64,000 nt of DNA from Flavobacterium sp. AG291 (lineage in GTDB: Bacteria; Bacteroidota; Bacteroidia; Flavobacteriales; Flavobacteriaceae): positions 1-64,000 of the forward strand of contig NZ_QQAR01000010.1 in the NCBI RefSeq assembly GCF_003350375.1, in the 5' to 3' direction. This document shows, piece after piece, positions 24,862 through 32,798 of this stretch. The notes under the pieces were generated by a model. The model saw nothing but the letters and a program-made list of their open reading frames with translations, ran no database searches and was not told the DNA's origin. Numbering within the stretch: the first letter of the stretch is position 1; every line of letters begins with the position of its first letter. The translations under genes and the position numbers were made by a program.

Positions 24862-26403
24862 ATGATCTTAAAATCAGTTGATATGAATGCGATTCAGGAA
24901 GTGATACATCTTATGAATAATGAAGATATAAAGGCATTTAGCCTGTATCTTGACAAAAAGAATAAACGTAAGGATGTGCGCAATACAGAACTCTTCAATT
25001 TTCTAAAAACTGACGATATAAAAGTTGAAAAAAAGTTCTTCCCCGATAAAAAATCTGCTGATGCCTATCATGCCTTGAGCAAAAGGCTGTATGATACGCT
25101 GGTCGAATTTATGGCGAACCGCAGTTTTGAGAACGATACTTCCGATGAACATGCTGTATTACGTCTGTTAGTAGTGAGTCGCCTGTTTTTTGAGCATAAG
25201 CTCACCAAGGCTGCTTTTAAATCTCTGGCAAAAGCCGAAAACATCGCTGTCGGACTGGAACACTTTAGCCTGCTGAATGAGATATACCATACCCAGATAC
25301 AGTTTGCCCACCTTAATCCTACATTAGCCTTAGATGAGATTATTAAAAAATTCGTAACCAATAAAAAGAAACTCGAACAGGAGGAACAACTCAACCTGGG
25401 GTATGCCTTATTGCGAAGGGAACTTGCTCAGATGTATCACGAAGGCAAGATTGTCGATTTTCAGGAACTTATAAAGAATACTATTGCCACGCACGGCATT
25501 TCGCTAAAGCAGGTGCTTACCTTTAAATCGCTCTACCAGATATTGTTCATTGCTAATGAATATGCCTCGCTTAACAGCGATTACGGAAGGATAGCGCCTT
25601 TTATCATTAGGAGTTATGCATTCATCAATAGCAATGCGGGATTGGCGGACCGACATTTGTATTACCATATCTACATATTGTATTTTATGGCCAACTTCCA
25701 TTTCAGGAACGGGCGTTTTGCCGATTCACAGCTGTACCTCGAAAAGATGCGGGAGCAACTGCAAAAGCAGGGTGGTAAGTATTATAACCGTTTTTGCCTG
25801 CGCTACTTTTTGCTGAAGGCTCTTAATGAGAACTATTCAGGTAATCCAGGCAGGGCGATAGACACTGCCGAAAAGGCTTTGGTACAGCACAAAAAAGCGG
25901 ATATGAATGACATAAATGACTTAAGGTTGTTGCTTATCGTGCTTTACCTGCAGCAGGATGCCGGACGCGACGCTGCCAAAGAAATGGTGAAACTAAACCA
26001 TTCCGATAGCTGGTATGAAAAAAAAATGGGAATGGAATGGGCTATCAAAAAATGTCTGGTGGAGATACTTTTGCATGTACAGCAGGAATATACCGAACTG
26101 GCGCTATCACGAATAAAAAGCTTTAAACGCCGATACAAAAAATACCTGACTTCGGTTAATGAAGACAGAGTGTTGCAGTACCTTGCCCTGATAGAACGCT
26201 ATGTGCTCAAGCCTGAAATATTGACAACACCTAAATTTAAAAATACGGTCGAGGAGTTTATCGGAGAGGCACGATCAGGACCGCAGGATATTTTTGTAAT
26301 GAGTTTTGTTGCCTGGCTGCTCGCAAGGGTAAATAAGAAACCGGTGTATGACACTACGCTGGGATTACTGGGTAATTATTTCTCACCCTCCCACTCAGCA
26401 TAA
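24862..26403 (+). CDS. Large alpha-helical protein of unknown function (TPR/SEL1-like fold likely)
   Basis: A 513-residue cytosolic protein with no signal peptide or membrane segment and a strongly helical, basic sequence. Stretches such as LFNFLKTDDIKVEKKFFPDKKS, ALLRRELAQMYHEGKIVDFQELI and NGRFADSQLYLEKMREQLQKQGGKYYNRF look like helical repeats of TPR type, though no clean consensus is visible. I do not recognise a family. An alternative start MNAIQEV lies seven codons in. Its 3' end overlaps the convergent HD-domain gene by 28 bases. The codon stretch KTDDIK comes from a 19-bp repeat also present upstream of the gene. Confidence 0.8.
   Translation: MILKSVDMNAIQEVIHLMNNEDIKAFSLYLDKKNKRKDVRNTELFNFLKTDDIKVEKKFFPDKKSADAYHALSKRLYDTLVEFMANRSFENDTSDEHAVLRLLVVSRLFFEHKLTKAAFKSLAKAENIAVGLEHFSLLNEIYHTQIQFAHLNPTLALDEIIKKFVTNKKKLEQEEQLNLGYALLRRELAQMYHEGKIVDFQELIKNTIATHGISLKQVLTFKSLYQILFIANEYASLNSDYGRIAPFIIRSYAFINSNAGLADRHLYYHIYILYFMANFHFRNGRFADSQLYLEKMREQLQKQGGKYYNRFCLRYFLLKALNENYSGNPGRAIDTAEKALVQHKKADMNDINDLRLLLIVLYLQQDAGRDAAKEMVKLNHSDSWYEKKMGMEWAIKKCLVEILLHVQQEYTELALSRIKSFKRRYKKYLTSVNEDRVLQYLALIERYVLKPEILTTPKFKNTVEEFIGEARSGPQDIFVMSFVAWLLARVNKKPVYDTTLGLLGNYFSPSHSA
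25005..25023 (+). repeat. 19-bp direct repeat, coding copy
   Basis: The second exact copy of AAAAACTGACGATATAAAA (first at 24824-24842), encoding part of KTDDIK in the unknown 513-residue protein. Confidence 0.6.
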
Positions 26404-27023
26404 AACTGGTCAAGGAAATCGACCATGTATTGATGGCGGCCTTCGGCAATGGTTTTGCCTGTTGGTGTATTCATACGGTCTTTAAGCAGCAATAATTTTT
26501 CGTAAAAATGGTTGAGTGTTGGGGCGGTAGTGGCCTTGTATTCCTCTTTGGTCATATTCAGGTTGGGCGGAATGGAAGGATCGTATAATGCCCTGTTCTT
26601 AAAGCCACCGTAGTTGAATGTACGTGCAATGCCTATCGCGCCAAGGGCGTCGAGCCTGTCGGCATCCTGAACGATATCCAGTTCTATAGAGTGGAATTTC
26701 ATCTCGTGGTTACCTCCCTTAAACGAAATATTCTCAATGATATTCACCACGTGGATGATGGTTTCTTCCGGCACATTTTGCGCGGCCAGAAACTGCCAAG
26801 CCATAGACGGGCCAACAGTCTCATCGCCATCGTGGAATTTGCTGTCGGCAATATCGTGCAGTAATGCTCCCAACTGAACGACCTCAAGATTACACGCTTC
26901 ACCTTTAGCAATTAGCATAGCGTTATTGTACACGCGCTCAATATGAAACCAGTCGTGGCCGCCTTCGGCCTGTGCCAGCTGCGCTTTTACAAAAGTTTTA
27001 GTGATATCGATGAGGTTATTCAT
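26376..27023 (-). CDS. HD-domain phosphohydrolase
   Basis: A 215-residue metal-dependent phosphohydrolase of the YedJ-like HD group. Metal ligands: His in GGHDWFHIERVYNNA (about 18-32), the HD pair in GALLHDIADSKFHDG (about 48-62), and Asp in DIVQDADRLDALGAIGIAR. It also has the conserved FNYGGFKNRALYD segment. Relatives act on nucleotides or phosphorylated small molecules. Its 3' end overlaps the convergent unknown gene by 28 bases. Confidence 0.9.
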   Translation of the reverse strand: MNNLIDITKTFVKAQLAQAEGGHDWFHIERVYNNAMLIAKGEACNLEVVQLGALLHDIADSKFHDGDETVGPSMAWQFLAAQNVPEETIIHVVNIIENISFKGGNHEMKFHSIELDIVQDADRLDALGAIGIARTFNYGGFKNRALYDPSIPPNLNMTKEEYKATTAPTLNHFYEKLLLLKDRMNTPTGKTIAEGRHQYMVDFLDQFYAEWEGEK

Positions 27024-27088
27024 AAGATAAAGTTAGGATTTAGCCATGAATTGTGCTAATTAAATTTTGATGAACTATTGTAGAGTTA

Positions 27089-27160
27089 TTACACAGAGAT
27101 GCGCAAAGAAGGCACAAAGTCTCGCAAAGGTTTTGTTTTTTGAGAACGCAGAGAGTTTGC
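27089..27160. repeat. CACAGAG/GCACAAAG intergenic repeat
   Basis: The words ACACAGAGATGCGCAAAGAA, GGCACAAAGTCTCGCAAAGG and GAGAACGCAGAGAG belong to the widespread AACCACAAAG-type intergenic repeat, also seen at 32596-32658 and 43449-43526. Confidence 0.55.
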
Positions 27161-27161
27161 T

Positions 27162-27182
27162 CCCCTCTCCTTTGGAGAGGGG
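27162..27182. repeat. CCCCTCTCC-TTT-GGAGAGGGG palindrome
   Basis: A perfect 9-bp stem with a 3-base loop. It belongs to the C-rich palindrome group of 5216-5253 and lies directly next to the desaturase terminator. Confidence 0.75.
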
Positions 27183-27196
27183 CTGGGGGTGAGGCC

Positions 27197-27223
27197 AAAA
27201 AAAGCCACTCTTTCGAGCGGCTT
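27197..27223 (-). terminator. Rho-independent terminator of the desaturase operon
   Basis: On the minus strand AAGCCGCTC-GAAA-GAGTGGCTT (one G-U pair) is followed by TTTTT. It starts five bases after the desaturase stop. Confidence 0.85.
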
Positions 27224-27228
27224 CTATA

Positions 27229-28224
27229 TTATTTTATAAGGGCTGGTGTAACCCATTTGAATATGTGTGATTCTTCTGGGATAACAAGCCTTTCAGAGAT
27301 TCTTGTCATTCTGTCCGGAAGCCTCATAAGGAAATCACGTGCTTTTTCAGCTTCTGAAGTAAGGCCATCTATCTTGTCAATTTGCCATTTTTCAATTAGC
27401 TTCTTAAGGATATCTACATAGTCTGTAGCGGTGTAAACACCTATACGCTGTGCAGAGTCTGAGAAACGCTCAAATGCATTGCCTAAAGCATCACCTGATT
27501 GTCTCAGGAAGTGTGCCGGCATAACGATCTTAAGTTTCATCATGTGCTGGAATGCCAGCATCATTTCACTTGGGTCTACTTTAAATATCCTGTCTACAAA
27601 CTCACTGTAAGCCATGTGGTGACGCATTTCATCGCCGGCAATTAGCCTGCACATTTTAGACAGTTTGTTGTCGCCGAATTTCTTGGCAATTTGTGAAACA
27701 CGGTTGTGCGATATATAAGTGGCAAGCTCCTGGAAGCTGGTGTATACAAAGTTTTTGTACGGGTCACGGTCAGTACCAATGTCAAATCCGTCATTGATAA
27801 GGTGGTGTGTAGTGATTTCTACTTCGCGCATGTTTACACGTCCGCTTAAATAAAGGTATTTGTTAAGCAGGTCACCATGACGGTTTTCTTCGCCTGTCCA
27901 GTGGCGCACCCATTTAGACCATCCGTTGCCGCCTTCTGTTACCTGATCAACACCTTCTACATCCATAAGCCATGACTCATAGGTAGGAAGCGCCTCTTCG
28001 GTAATAGTGTCGCCTACAAGTACTACCCAAAAATCATAAGGCAGGTCTTTGGCTATTTCGCGCAGTTCTTTAAGATCTTCAAAAAAAGTTTCTTTTTTTG
28101 AGTCAGGCAGCATGTCGCTTGGCTGCCAGATGGTTTCGACCGGGATAAGGTAATTTTCCACGAAAGTGTCAATATCCTTTTCAAGGAATTTCATTACTTC
28201 CAGACGAACGTTTTTAGTAGACAT
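27229..28224 (-). CDS. Acyl-[acyl-carrier-protein] desaturase
   Basis: A 331-residue soluble di-iron desaturase of the stearoyl-ACP Delta9 type. The two iron-binding E-x-x-H motifs are TGEENRHGDLLNKYLYL (about 130-146) and AGDEMRHHMAYSEF (about 214-227). It introduces a double bond into acyl-ACP, probably yielding unsaturated membrane fatty acids. It follows the acyltransferase gene with a six-base gap in the same leftward operon, which fits a joint role in membrane phospholipid composition. Confidence 0.93.
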   Translation of the reverse strand: MSTKNVRLEVMKFLEKDIDTFVENYLIPVETIWQPSDMLPDSKKETFFEDLKELREIAKDLPYDFWVVLVGDTITEEALPTYESWLMDVEGVDQVTEGGNGWSKWVRHWTGEENRHGDLLNKYLYLSGRVNMREVEITTHHLINDGFDIGTDRDPYKNFVYTSFQELATYISHNRVSQIAKKFGDNKLSKMCRLIAGDEMRHHMAYSEFVDRIFKVDPSEMMLAFQHMMKLKIVMPAHFLRQSGDALGNAFERFSDSAQRIGVYTATDYVDILKKLIEKWQIDKIDGLTSEAEKARDFLMRLPDRMTRISERLVIPEESHIFKWVTPALIK

Positions 28225-28230
28225 AGTTTC

Positions 28231-28965
28231 TTAATTTTTTATTCCTTGTATAACGGCATTCTCAGTTCTCTCCATCACTTCCTCAAAAGGAATATCTTTG
28301 ATAGCAAAAGGCTCCTGTACGGTAAAGGTGAGTTTATTACCCAGGCCCATTGGGAATTTGCCAAAACGGTCAAGTTTCCACGAGTTATTTATACTTATTG
28401 GTACAATGTACGCAGAAGGGGCGGCTTTGCAAAGCACTTTAAGTCCCGTTTCACTAAATTTCTTTGGTTCTCCGGTCTTGCTCCTTGTTCCTTCCGGGAA
28501 AATCACGGCAGAGCGGTTGTGTTTTTGTATATATTCTCCCAGTCCTTTAATTACGGGCAGTGACTGTCTCGCATCTTTCCTGTCTATAAGAACGGAACCG
28601 CCATGCCTTAAATTGTATGAAACGCTCGGTATTCCTTTCCCTAATTCTTTCTTACTGATGAATTTAGGGTGAAACTTACGCATAAACCAAATAATTGGCG
28701 GTATGTCGTTCATGCTTTGGTGGTTTGCCACAATAATAAGCGGAACACCTGCCGGTACCTTTTCCCTGCCTTCAAATTTGTAGGTAGTGCCCAGTATAAG
28801 AGTAGCCCTCACAAGGCAGCCATTAAGTATATCAACGCTTTTTTTGTGGGCCTGGTAGCCAAACACATTAAAGCAGATCCATTGTATAGGGTGAAATATC
28901 ACCAGGAACAAAAGAAATACTACTAAATAAAGTATAGTTATGGGATAAGATAAAAGCTTTTCCAT
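28231..28965 (-). CDS. 1-acyl-sn-glycerol-3-phosphate acyltransferase (PlsC-like)
   Basis: A 244-residue membrane-associated acyltransferase. It has an N-terminal hydrophobic segment (about 7-32), catalytic NHQSMND (H-x4-D), and the acceptor-binding FPEGTRSKTG. It should add the second acyl chain to lysophosphatidate. The start is taken as MEKLLSYPIT: an upstream in-frame ATG at 28998 lies at the promoter (-7 candidate at 28987-28994). It is the first gene of a two-gene operon with the acyl-ACP desaturase. A 20-bp palindrome covers the -33 region. Confidence 0.9.
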   Translation of the reverse strand: MEKLLSYPITILYLVVFLLFLVIFHPIQWICFNVFGYQAHKKSVDILNGCLVRATLILGTTYKFEGREKVPAGVPLIIVANHQSMNDIPPIIWFMRKFHPKFISKKELGKGIPSVSYNLRHGGSVLIDRKDARQSLPVIKGLGEYIQKHNRSAVIFPEGTRSKTGEPKKFSETGLKVLCKAAPSAYIVPISINNSWKLDRFGKFPMGLGNKLTFTVQEPFAIKDIPFEEVMERTENAVIQGIKN

Positions 28966-28986
28966 GAACGTTGCTAAAAATTCGCG

Positions 28987-28994
28987 TAAAAGTA
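28987..28994 (-). promoter_or_regulatory. -7 promoter element TACTTTTA for the acyltransferase-desaturase operon
   Basis: Seven of eight bases match TAnnTTTG on the minus strand. It predicts a transcript start near 28980, about 15 bases before the chosen start codon. Confidence 0.4.
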
Positions 28995-29009
28995 GCACCT
29001 TTTTTGTTA

Positions 29010-29029
29010 ATACTAAAAAGATTTAGTAT
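29010..29029. promoter_or_regulatory. Perfect 8+4+8 palindrome, candidate operator of the lipid operon
   Basis: ATACTAAA-AAGA-TTTAGTAT. It overlaps the position expected for the -33 element of the acyltransferase-desaturase promoter. No T-tract follows directly, so it does not look like a terminator. Confidence 0.5.
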
Positions 29030-29043
29030 GCCCGCATAGTACT

Positions 29044-29077
29044 TAAAACAACAAAGCCACGCTGTGGGCGTGGCTTT
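29044..29077 (-). terminator. Rho-independent terminator of the bacilliredoxin gene
   Basis: A perfect 10-bp stem AAAGCCACGC/GCGTGGCTTT (29053-29077) is followed on the minus strand by GTTGTTTTAAG. Confidence 0.8.
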
Positions 29078-29098
29078 GGGATATTTTAGAGTTTTGTT

Positions 29099-29509
29099 TT
29101 AGCAGAACTCGTTGTAAGCATCTTTAAGGTTCTCTGCGATCATATCTGCAGGGCGGCCTTCAATGTGGTGACGCTCAAGCATATGCACAAGCTCACCGTT
29201 TTTGAATAATGCCATACTTGGCGACGACGGAGGGAAAGGGAACATGTTTGCTCTTGCCTCGTCTACTGCTTCTTTGTCTACACCGGCAAATACCGTGATA
29301 AGATTATCCGGTTTTTTACCGTTGTCAAGGCTCATTTTAGCACCCGGTCTTGCGTTACGTGCTGCACATCCGCATACAGAGTTTACTACAACAAGTGTAG
29401 TTCCTTCTTTAGATAATGCTTCTTTTACCGAGTCGGCTGTATATAGTTCCTGAAAACCAGCGTCAGATAGTTCAGCGCGCATTGGTTTTACTAATTCTTC
29501 TGGATACAT
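29099..29509 (-). CDS. Bacilliredoxin, BrxA/BrxB (YphP/YqiW) family
   Basis: A 136-residue thioredoxin-fold protein with the family's CGC-type active site in [15 protein letters not shown] (about 43-57). In Firmicutes these proteins remove bacillithiol from S-bacillithiolated proteins. Whether this organism makes bacillithiol cannot be judged from the window; several Bacteroidota do. The length and the C-terminal [17 protein letters not shown] match the family. It is monocistronic with its own terminator. Confidence 0.92.
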   Translation of the reverse strand: MYPEELVKPMRAELSDAGFQELYTADSVKEALSKEGTTLVVVNSVCGCAARNARPGAKMSLDNGKKPDNLITVFAGVDKEAVDEARANMFPFPPSSPSMALFKNGELVHMLERHHIEGRPADMIAENLKDAYNEFC

Positions 29510-29629
29510 AATATAGTATTCTTTAATAAGTTAATTAACTACTGCAAAGATATGCATTTTTTGTGCCAAACCCATAACAGCAAACTTTTTTGTTACAGAT
29601 AGCTTAAAAACTGGCAGAACGTCAAATTA

Positions 29630-29645
29630 TTTAGTCTTGCCTAAA
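29630..29645. promoter_or_regulatory. Candidate metalloregulator operator TTTAGTCTTGCCTAAA
   Basis: A 16-bp imperfect palindrome with perfect 5-bp arms (TTTAG/CTAAA) plus two inner matched pairs. It lies about 28 bases upstream of the -7 element of the DtxR/MntR-type gene. Its form resembles the TTAGG-type boxes of DtxR-family proteins. Confidence 0.5.
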
Positions 29646-29672
29646 AAAGTTTTTAAACCAACCAAATTATAG

Positions 29673-29680
29673 TATATTTG
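29673..29680 (+). promoter_or_regulatory. -7 promoter element TATATTTG for the metalloregulator-Nramp operon
   Basis: An exact TAnnTTTG match 21 bases upstream of the ATG at 29702. It disfavours the GTG at 29696 only weakly. Confidence 0.5.
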
Positions 29681-29701
29681 TTGGTATAATGCACAGTGAG
29701 A

Positions 29702-30355
29702 ATGACCTACTCTGAAGAAAACTACCTAAAAATAATATACCATTTGTCGCTTAACCAGGCAAAGGGTATAACTACTAATGCCATTGCAAGCCAAATGGAG
29801 AGCAAGCCGTCATCGGTTACCGATATGGTGCAAAAGCTGGCTGATAAAGGTTTGGTGGTTTATAAAAAATATCAGGGTGTTTCACTTACCGATGAAGGCC
29901 GTTTTACAGCACTAATGATTGTGCGCAAGCACCGCCTATGGGAGGTTTTTCTTCTGGAAAAACTCGATTTTTCATGGGATGAAGTGCACGATGTTGCCGA
30001 ACAACTGGAGCACATTAAGAGCGATAAGCTGATTAACAAGCTCGAAGAGTTTTTGGATTTCCCTACCGAAGATCCGCATGGCGACCCAATCCCTGACCGG
30101 AACGGAAAAATTGCAAAAGTTGACAAAAAACTGCTTAGTGAAATTGCTGCGGGTAAAAAAGTAATATGCGTAGGTGTAAAAGACAGCTCGTCGGCATTTT
30201 TGCAATACCTTGACAAACAGCAAATAGCTTTAGGGTCGACCATAGAAGTTATGAGCAAAGAAGATTTTGATATGTCGTTAACGCTTAAGTTGGGTGACAA
30301 ACAGGTAACAGTGTCCAATAAAATAGCAGCTAATCTTTTTGTAAAAACTATTTAA
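29702..30355 (+). CDS. DtxR/MntR-family metal-dependent transcriptional regulator
   Basis: A 217-residue regulator. An N-terminal winged helix (TYSEENYLKIIYHLS, then the recognition part ESKPSSVTDMVQKLADKGLV) is followed by a dimerisation/metal domain (RKHRLWEVFLLEKLDFSWDEVHDVAEQLEHI) holding His and Glu ligands, and a C-terminal SH3-like/FeoA domain (about 140-217). It has the long IdeR/DtxR architecture rather than the short MntR. The gene directly precedes an Nramp transporter with a one-base gap, so it should repress metal uptake when Mn2+ or Fe2+ is sufficient. The ATG is preferred over the GTG two codons earlier. Confidence 0.92.
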   Translation: MTYSEENYLKIIYHLSLNQAKGITTNAIASQMESKPSSVTDMVQKLADKGLVVYKKYQGVSLTDEGRFTALMIVRKHRLWEVFLLEKLDFSWDEVHDVAEQLEHIKSDKLINKLEEFLDFPTEDPHGDPIPDRNGKIAKVDKKLLSEIAAGKKVICVGVKDSSSAFLQYLDKQQIALGSTIEVMSKEDFDMSLTLKLGDKQVTVSNKIAANLFVKTI

Positions 30356-30356
30356 T

Positions 30357-32243
30357 ATGGAGCACCGCAACAGTCATTCGCTTGAAGAAGTACACGAGTC
30401 GGTTGCTGTAGGGCAGCATACCTCAGTCTGGAAAAAGGTCCTGGCCTTTTTTGGCCCTGCTTATATGATCAGCGTTGGCTATATGGATCCGGGCAACTGG
30501 GCTACCGATATTGCCGGAGGTAGCCAGTTTGGCTATTCGTTGCTTTGGGTGTTGTTAATGAGTAATATTATGGCCTTGCTGCTGCAAAGTCTTAGTGCCC
30601 GTTTGGGTATAGTGAGCCGCAGGGATTTGGCACAGGCTTCGCGTGAAACCTATTCTAAGGGGATTAATTACTTTTTATATGTCCTTGCTGAAATTGCCAT
30701 TGCTGCGTGCGACCTTGCCGAGGTGCTGGGTATGGCTATCGGGCTTAAATTATTGTTCGACCTGCCATTGCTGTGGGGTGTAGGTATTACCATGTTTGAT
30801 ACTTTCCTGTTGCTTTTCCTTATGAATAAGGGCATCAAGAAAATGGAAGCTTTCATCATTGGGCTTATAGCTATTATTGGCCTTTCTTTCCTTGCTGAGA
30901 TGTTCTTCGCTAAGCCCGATATGGCCGAGATAGCCAAGGGGCTGATACCATCGATACCAAGTGATGCTGCTTTGTATATTGCTATTGGTATTATTGGGGC
31001 AACGGTAATGCCACATAATCTGTATTTGCATTCGTCACTGGTTCAGACCCGGAAATTTGATCGTACTTTTAAGGGTATTAAACAAGCCATACGTTATAAC
31101 CTTATTGATTCTGTCATTGCACTAAATATGGCCTTTTTTGTAAATGCCGCGATATTGATATTGGCTGCTGCCACCTTTTATACTGCCGGCAGGCATGATG
31201 TAGCCGACATTCAGGATGCACACCAACTATTAGCGCCTATGCTCGGTTCGGGGTGGGCTTCAACACTTTTTGCGCTGGCGCTTATTGCTGCCGGGCAAAG
31301 CTCTACCATTACCGGAACCCTTGCCGGGCAGATAGTGATGGAAGGGTATCTTAACCTGCGTATTCAGCCGTGGGTACGCCGTATCATTACACGTCTCATC
31401 GCCATAGCTCCAGCTTTTTTTACGATACTTTATTTTGGAGAAGAGTCTACCGGAAAGCTATTGGTGTTCAGTCAGGTGGTGCTGAGTTTGCAGTTAGGCT
31501 TTGCTATTATTCCGCTTATCCATTTTGTGAGTGATAAATCTAAAATGAACGAATTTGCCATTGGAAGATGGACAAAGATAGCGTCGTGGGCCATTGCACT
31601 TGTTATTGTGTCGCTTAATGCCAAACTCGTGTATGATGAAATTAAAGGCTGGATTACTGAAGCTGAGAATCCGGTTTACATCTGGGTATTTGTAGTGCCT
31701 GTAGCAGTTGCGGCAACTGTAATATTACTGTATATTATTATCAATCCGTTTGTAAGGAAGAGCAGGGCGTCGGTTCCACACGTTCCGCACATCGAGGCAG
31801 TTATTGTTCAGGAACAATCGGGTACCAAGGTATATAACAATATAGCGGTTGCACTCGATTTCTCTAAAACCGATGTAAAAAGCATTGGCAGTGCCATGCA
31901 AATGGGAGGCAAGAATGCTAATTATACACTTATACATGTGGTTGAGACCGTAGGTGCTATGCTACACGGAGACCAGGCAAGCGATTTTGAAACGGCATCG
32001 GATATGAAGTATCTGGATGATTATAAAAAAGCGCTGGAAGAGAAAGGCTATAATGTTACTACACAATTAAGCTTTGGTAGTCCTAAAAAACAAATTCCGC
32101 TTATTGTAAATAACGCAGGTAATTTTGATATCCTTATATTGGGTGCTCACGGGCACAACTGGATAAAAGACCTTATACTGGGCACTACGGTTGATGCCGT
32201 TAGGCACAAAGTAACCATACCTGTACTTATCGTTAAGGATTAA
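30357..32243 (+). CDS. Nramp divalent metal transporter fused to a C-terminal universal stress protein domain
   Basis: A 628-residue fusion. Residues about 20-465 form an Nramp/MntH transporter with 11 membrane helices: TM1 metal motif DPGNWATD and TM6 motif MPHNLYLHSSLV are both intact, so proton-coupled Mn2+/Fe2+ import is expected. Residues about 490-628 form a UspA domain, opening YNNIAVALDFSKTD and ending with the nucleotide-binding pattern G-x2-G-x9-G-T in GAHGHNWIKDLILGTT. It lies directly downstream of the DtxR-type regulator. The cytosolic UspA domain may tie transport to ATP or stress state, which is inference. Confidence 0.94.
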   Translation: MEHRNSHSLEEVHESVAVGQHTSVWKKVLAFFGPAYMISVGYMDPGNWATDIAGGSQFGYSLLWVLLMSNIMALLLQSLSARLGIVSRRDLAQASRETYSKGINYFLYVLAEIAIAACDLAEVLGMAIGLKLLFDLPLLWGVGITMFDTFLLLFLMNKGIKKMEAFIIGLIAIIGLSFLAEMFFAKPDMAEIAKGLIPSIPSDAALYIAIGIIGATVMPHNLYLHSSLVQTRKFDRTFKGIKQAIRYNLIDSVIALNMAFFVNAAILILAAATFYTAGRHDVADIQDAHQLLAPMLGSGWASTLFALALIAAGQSSTITGTLAGQIVMEGYLNLRIQPWVRRIITRLIAIAPAFFTILYFGEESTGKLLVFSQVVLSLQLGFAIIPLIHFVSDKSKMNEFAIGRWTKIASWAIALVIVSLNAKLVYDEIKGWITEAENPVYIWVFVVPVAVAATVILLYIIINPFVRKSRASVPHVPHIEAVIVQEQSGTKVYNNIAVALDFSKTDVKSIGSAMQMGGKNANYTLIHVVETVGAMLHGDQASDFETASDMKYLDDYKKALEEKGYNVTTQLSFGSPKKQIPLIVNNAGNFDILILGAHGHNWIKDLILGTTVDAVRHKVTIPVLIVKD

Positions 32244-32299
32244 GTGGGCTTTTGAAAAATCGCCGGGGATTTTAGGATTTACTTATTACGCAAATATCC

Positions 32300-32569
32300 T
32301 TATGCTTTTAGCTTATTCGCTTTTTTATTCAAATGCAGAAATATAATTACGATAAAATTTAGGATGATTAAAATCGGTAGTAGTATTTTTTGAAAATCGA
32401 TTTTCGTTTTTAAATTTTCTGCCAATTTAATTTCTTCAGAAGTTGGATTTAAACCCTCAAGCTGAGTTTCGTATTTCTCTGAAATATTGATCCCAATGTA
32501 TTGTAAAAACAATAGTATAATGCATAAAGAATATATAACTATGAAGATATTAGATAATTTATTCTTCAT
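32300..32569 (-). CDS. Small membrane protein of unknown function
   Basis: An 89-residue protein with two hydrophobic segments (about 8-26 and 63-80) separated by an acidic/charged stretch EKYETQLEGLNPTSEEIKLAENLK. It begins MKNKLSNIFIVIYS. I recognise no family. It is convergent with the Nramp gene (56-base space) and followed upstream by a repeat. Base composition is more AT-rich than its neighbours. Confidence 0.6.
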   Translation of the reverse strand: MKNKLSNIFIVIYSLCIILLFLQYIGINISEKYETQLEGLNPTSEEIKLAENLKTKIDFQKILLPILIILNFIVIIFLHLNKKANKLKA

Positions 32570-32595
32570 AAGACAGATTACATTAGAGGTTTATC

Positions 32596-32658
32596 AACCA
32601 TAAGGTACGAAGAGAAGTTTCACAAAGCGCGATGTACTTACTTTGTGTACTGTGGTTT
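32596..32658. repeat. AACCATAAGGTAC...GTACTGTGGTTT palindrome
   Basis: An imperfect inverted repeat with AACCA/TGGTT ends and an internal TTTCACAAAG and CTTTGTGTAC. It belongs to the AACCACAAAG intergenic family. Confidence 0.6.
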
Positions 32659-32671
32659 GTTTATACGGAGA

Positions 32672-32794
32672 TTAACTACACCCACAGTCAGGACCGCAAT
32701 TGTCCTTTTTTTTCTTTTTAAAAAAGTACTTTTTTATCAGGAAAGCCACAGCGCCTGCAACGATTATATATACTATTATACTTTGTGTGTCCAT
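32672..32794 (-). CDS. FeoB-associated Cys-rich small membrane protein
   Basis: A 40-residue protein: MDTQ, one membrane helix (SIIVYIIVAGAVAFLIKKY, about 5-23), a lysine run (KKYFFKKKKKD), then a cysteine tail NCGPDCGCS with three cysteines. This is the form of the small FeoB-associated Cys-rich proteins found after feoB in Bacteroidota. It begins five bases after the feoB stop (32799) on the same strand, so it is the third gene of feoA-feoB-X. It may help Fe2+ transport or bind metal at the cytosolic face; the role is not established. Confidence 0.85.
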   Translation of the reverse strand: MDTQSIIVYIIVAGAVAFLIKKYFFKKKKKDNCGPDCGCS

Positions 32795-32798
32795 AATC

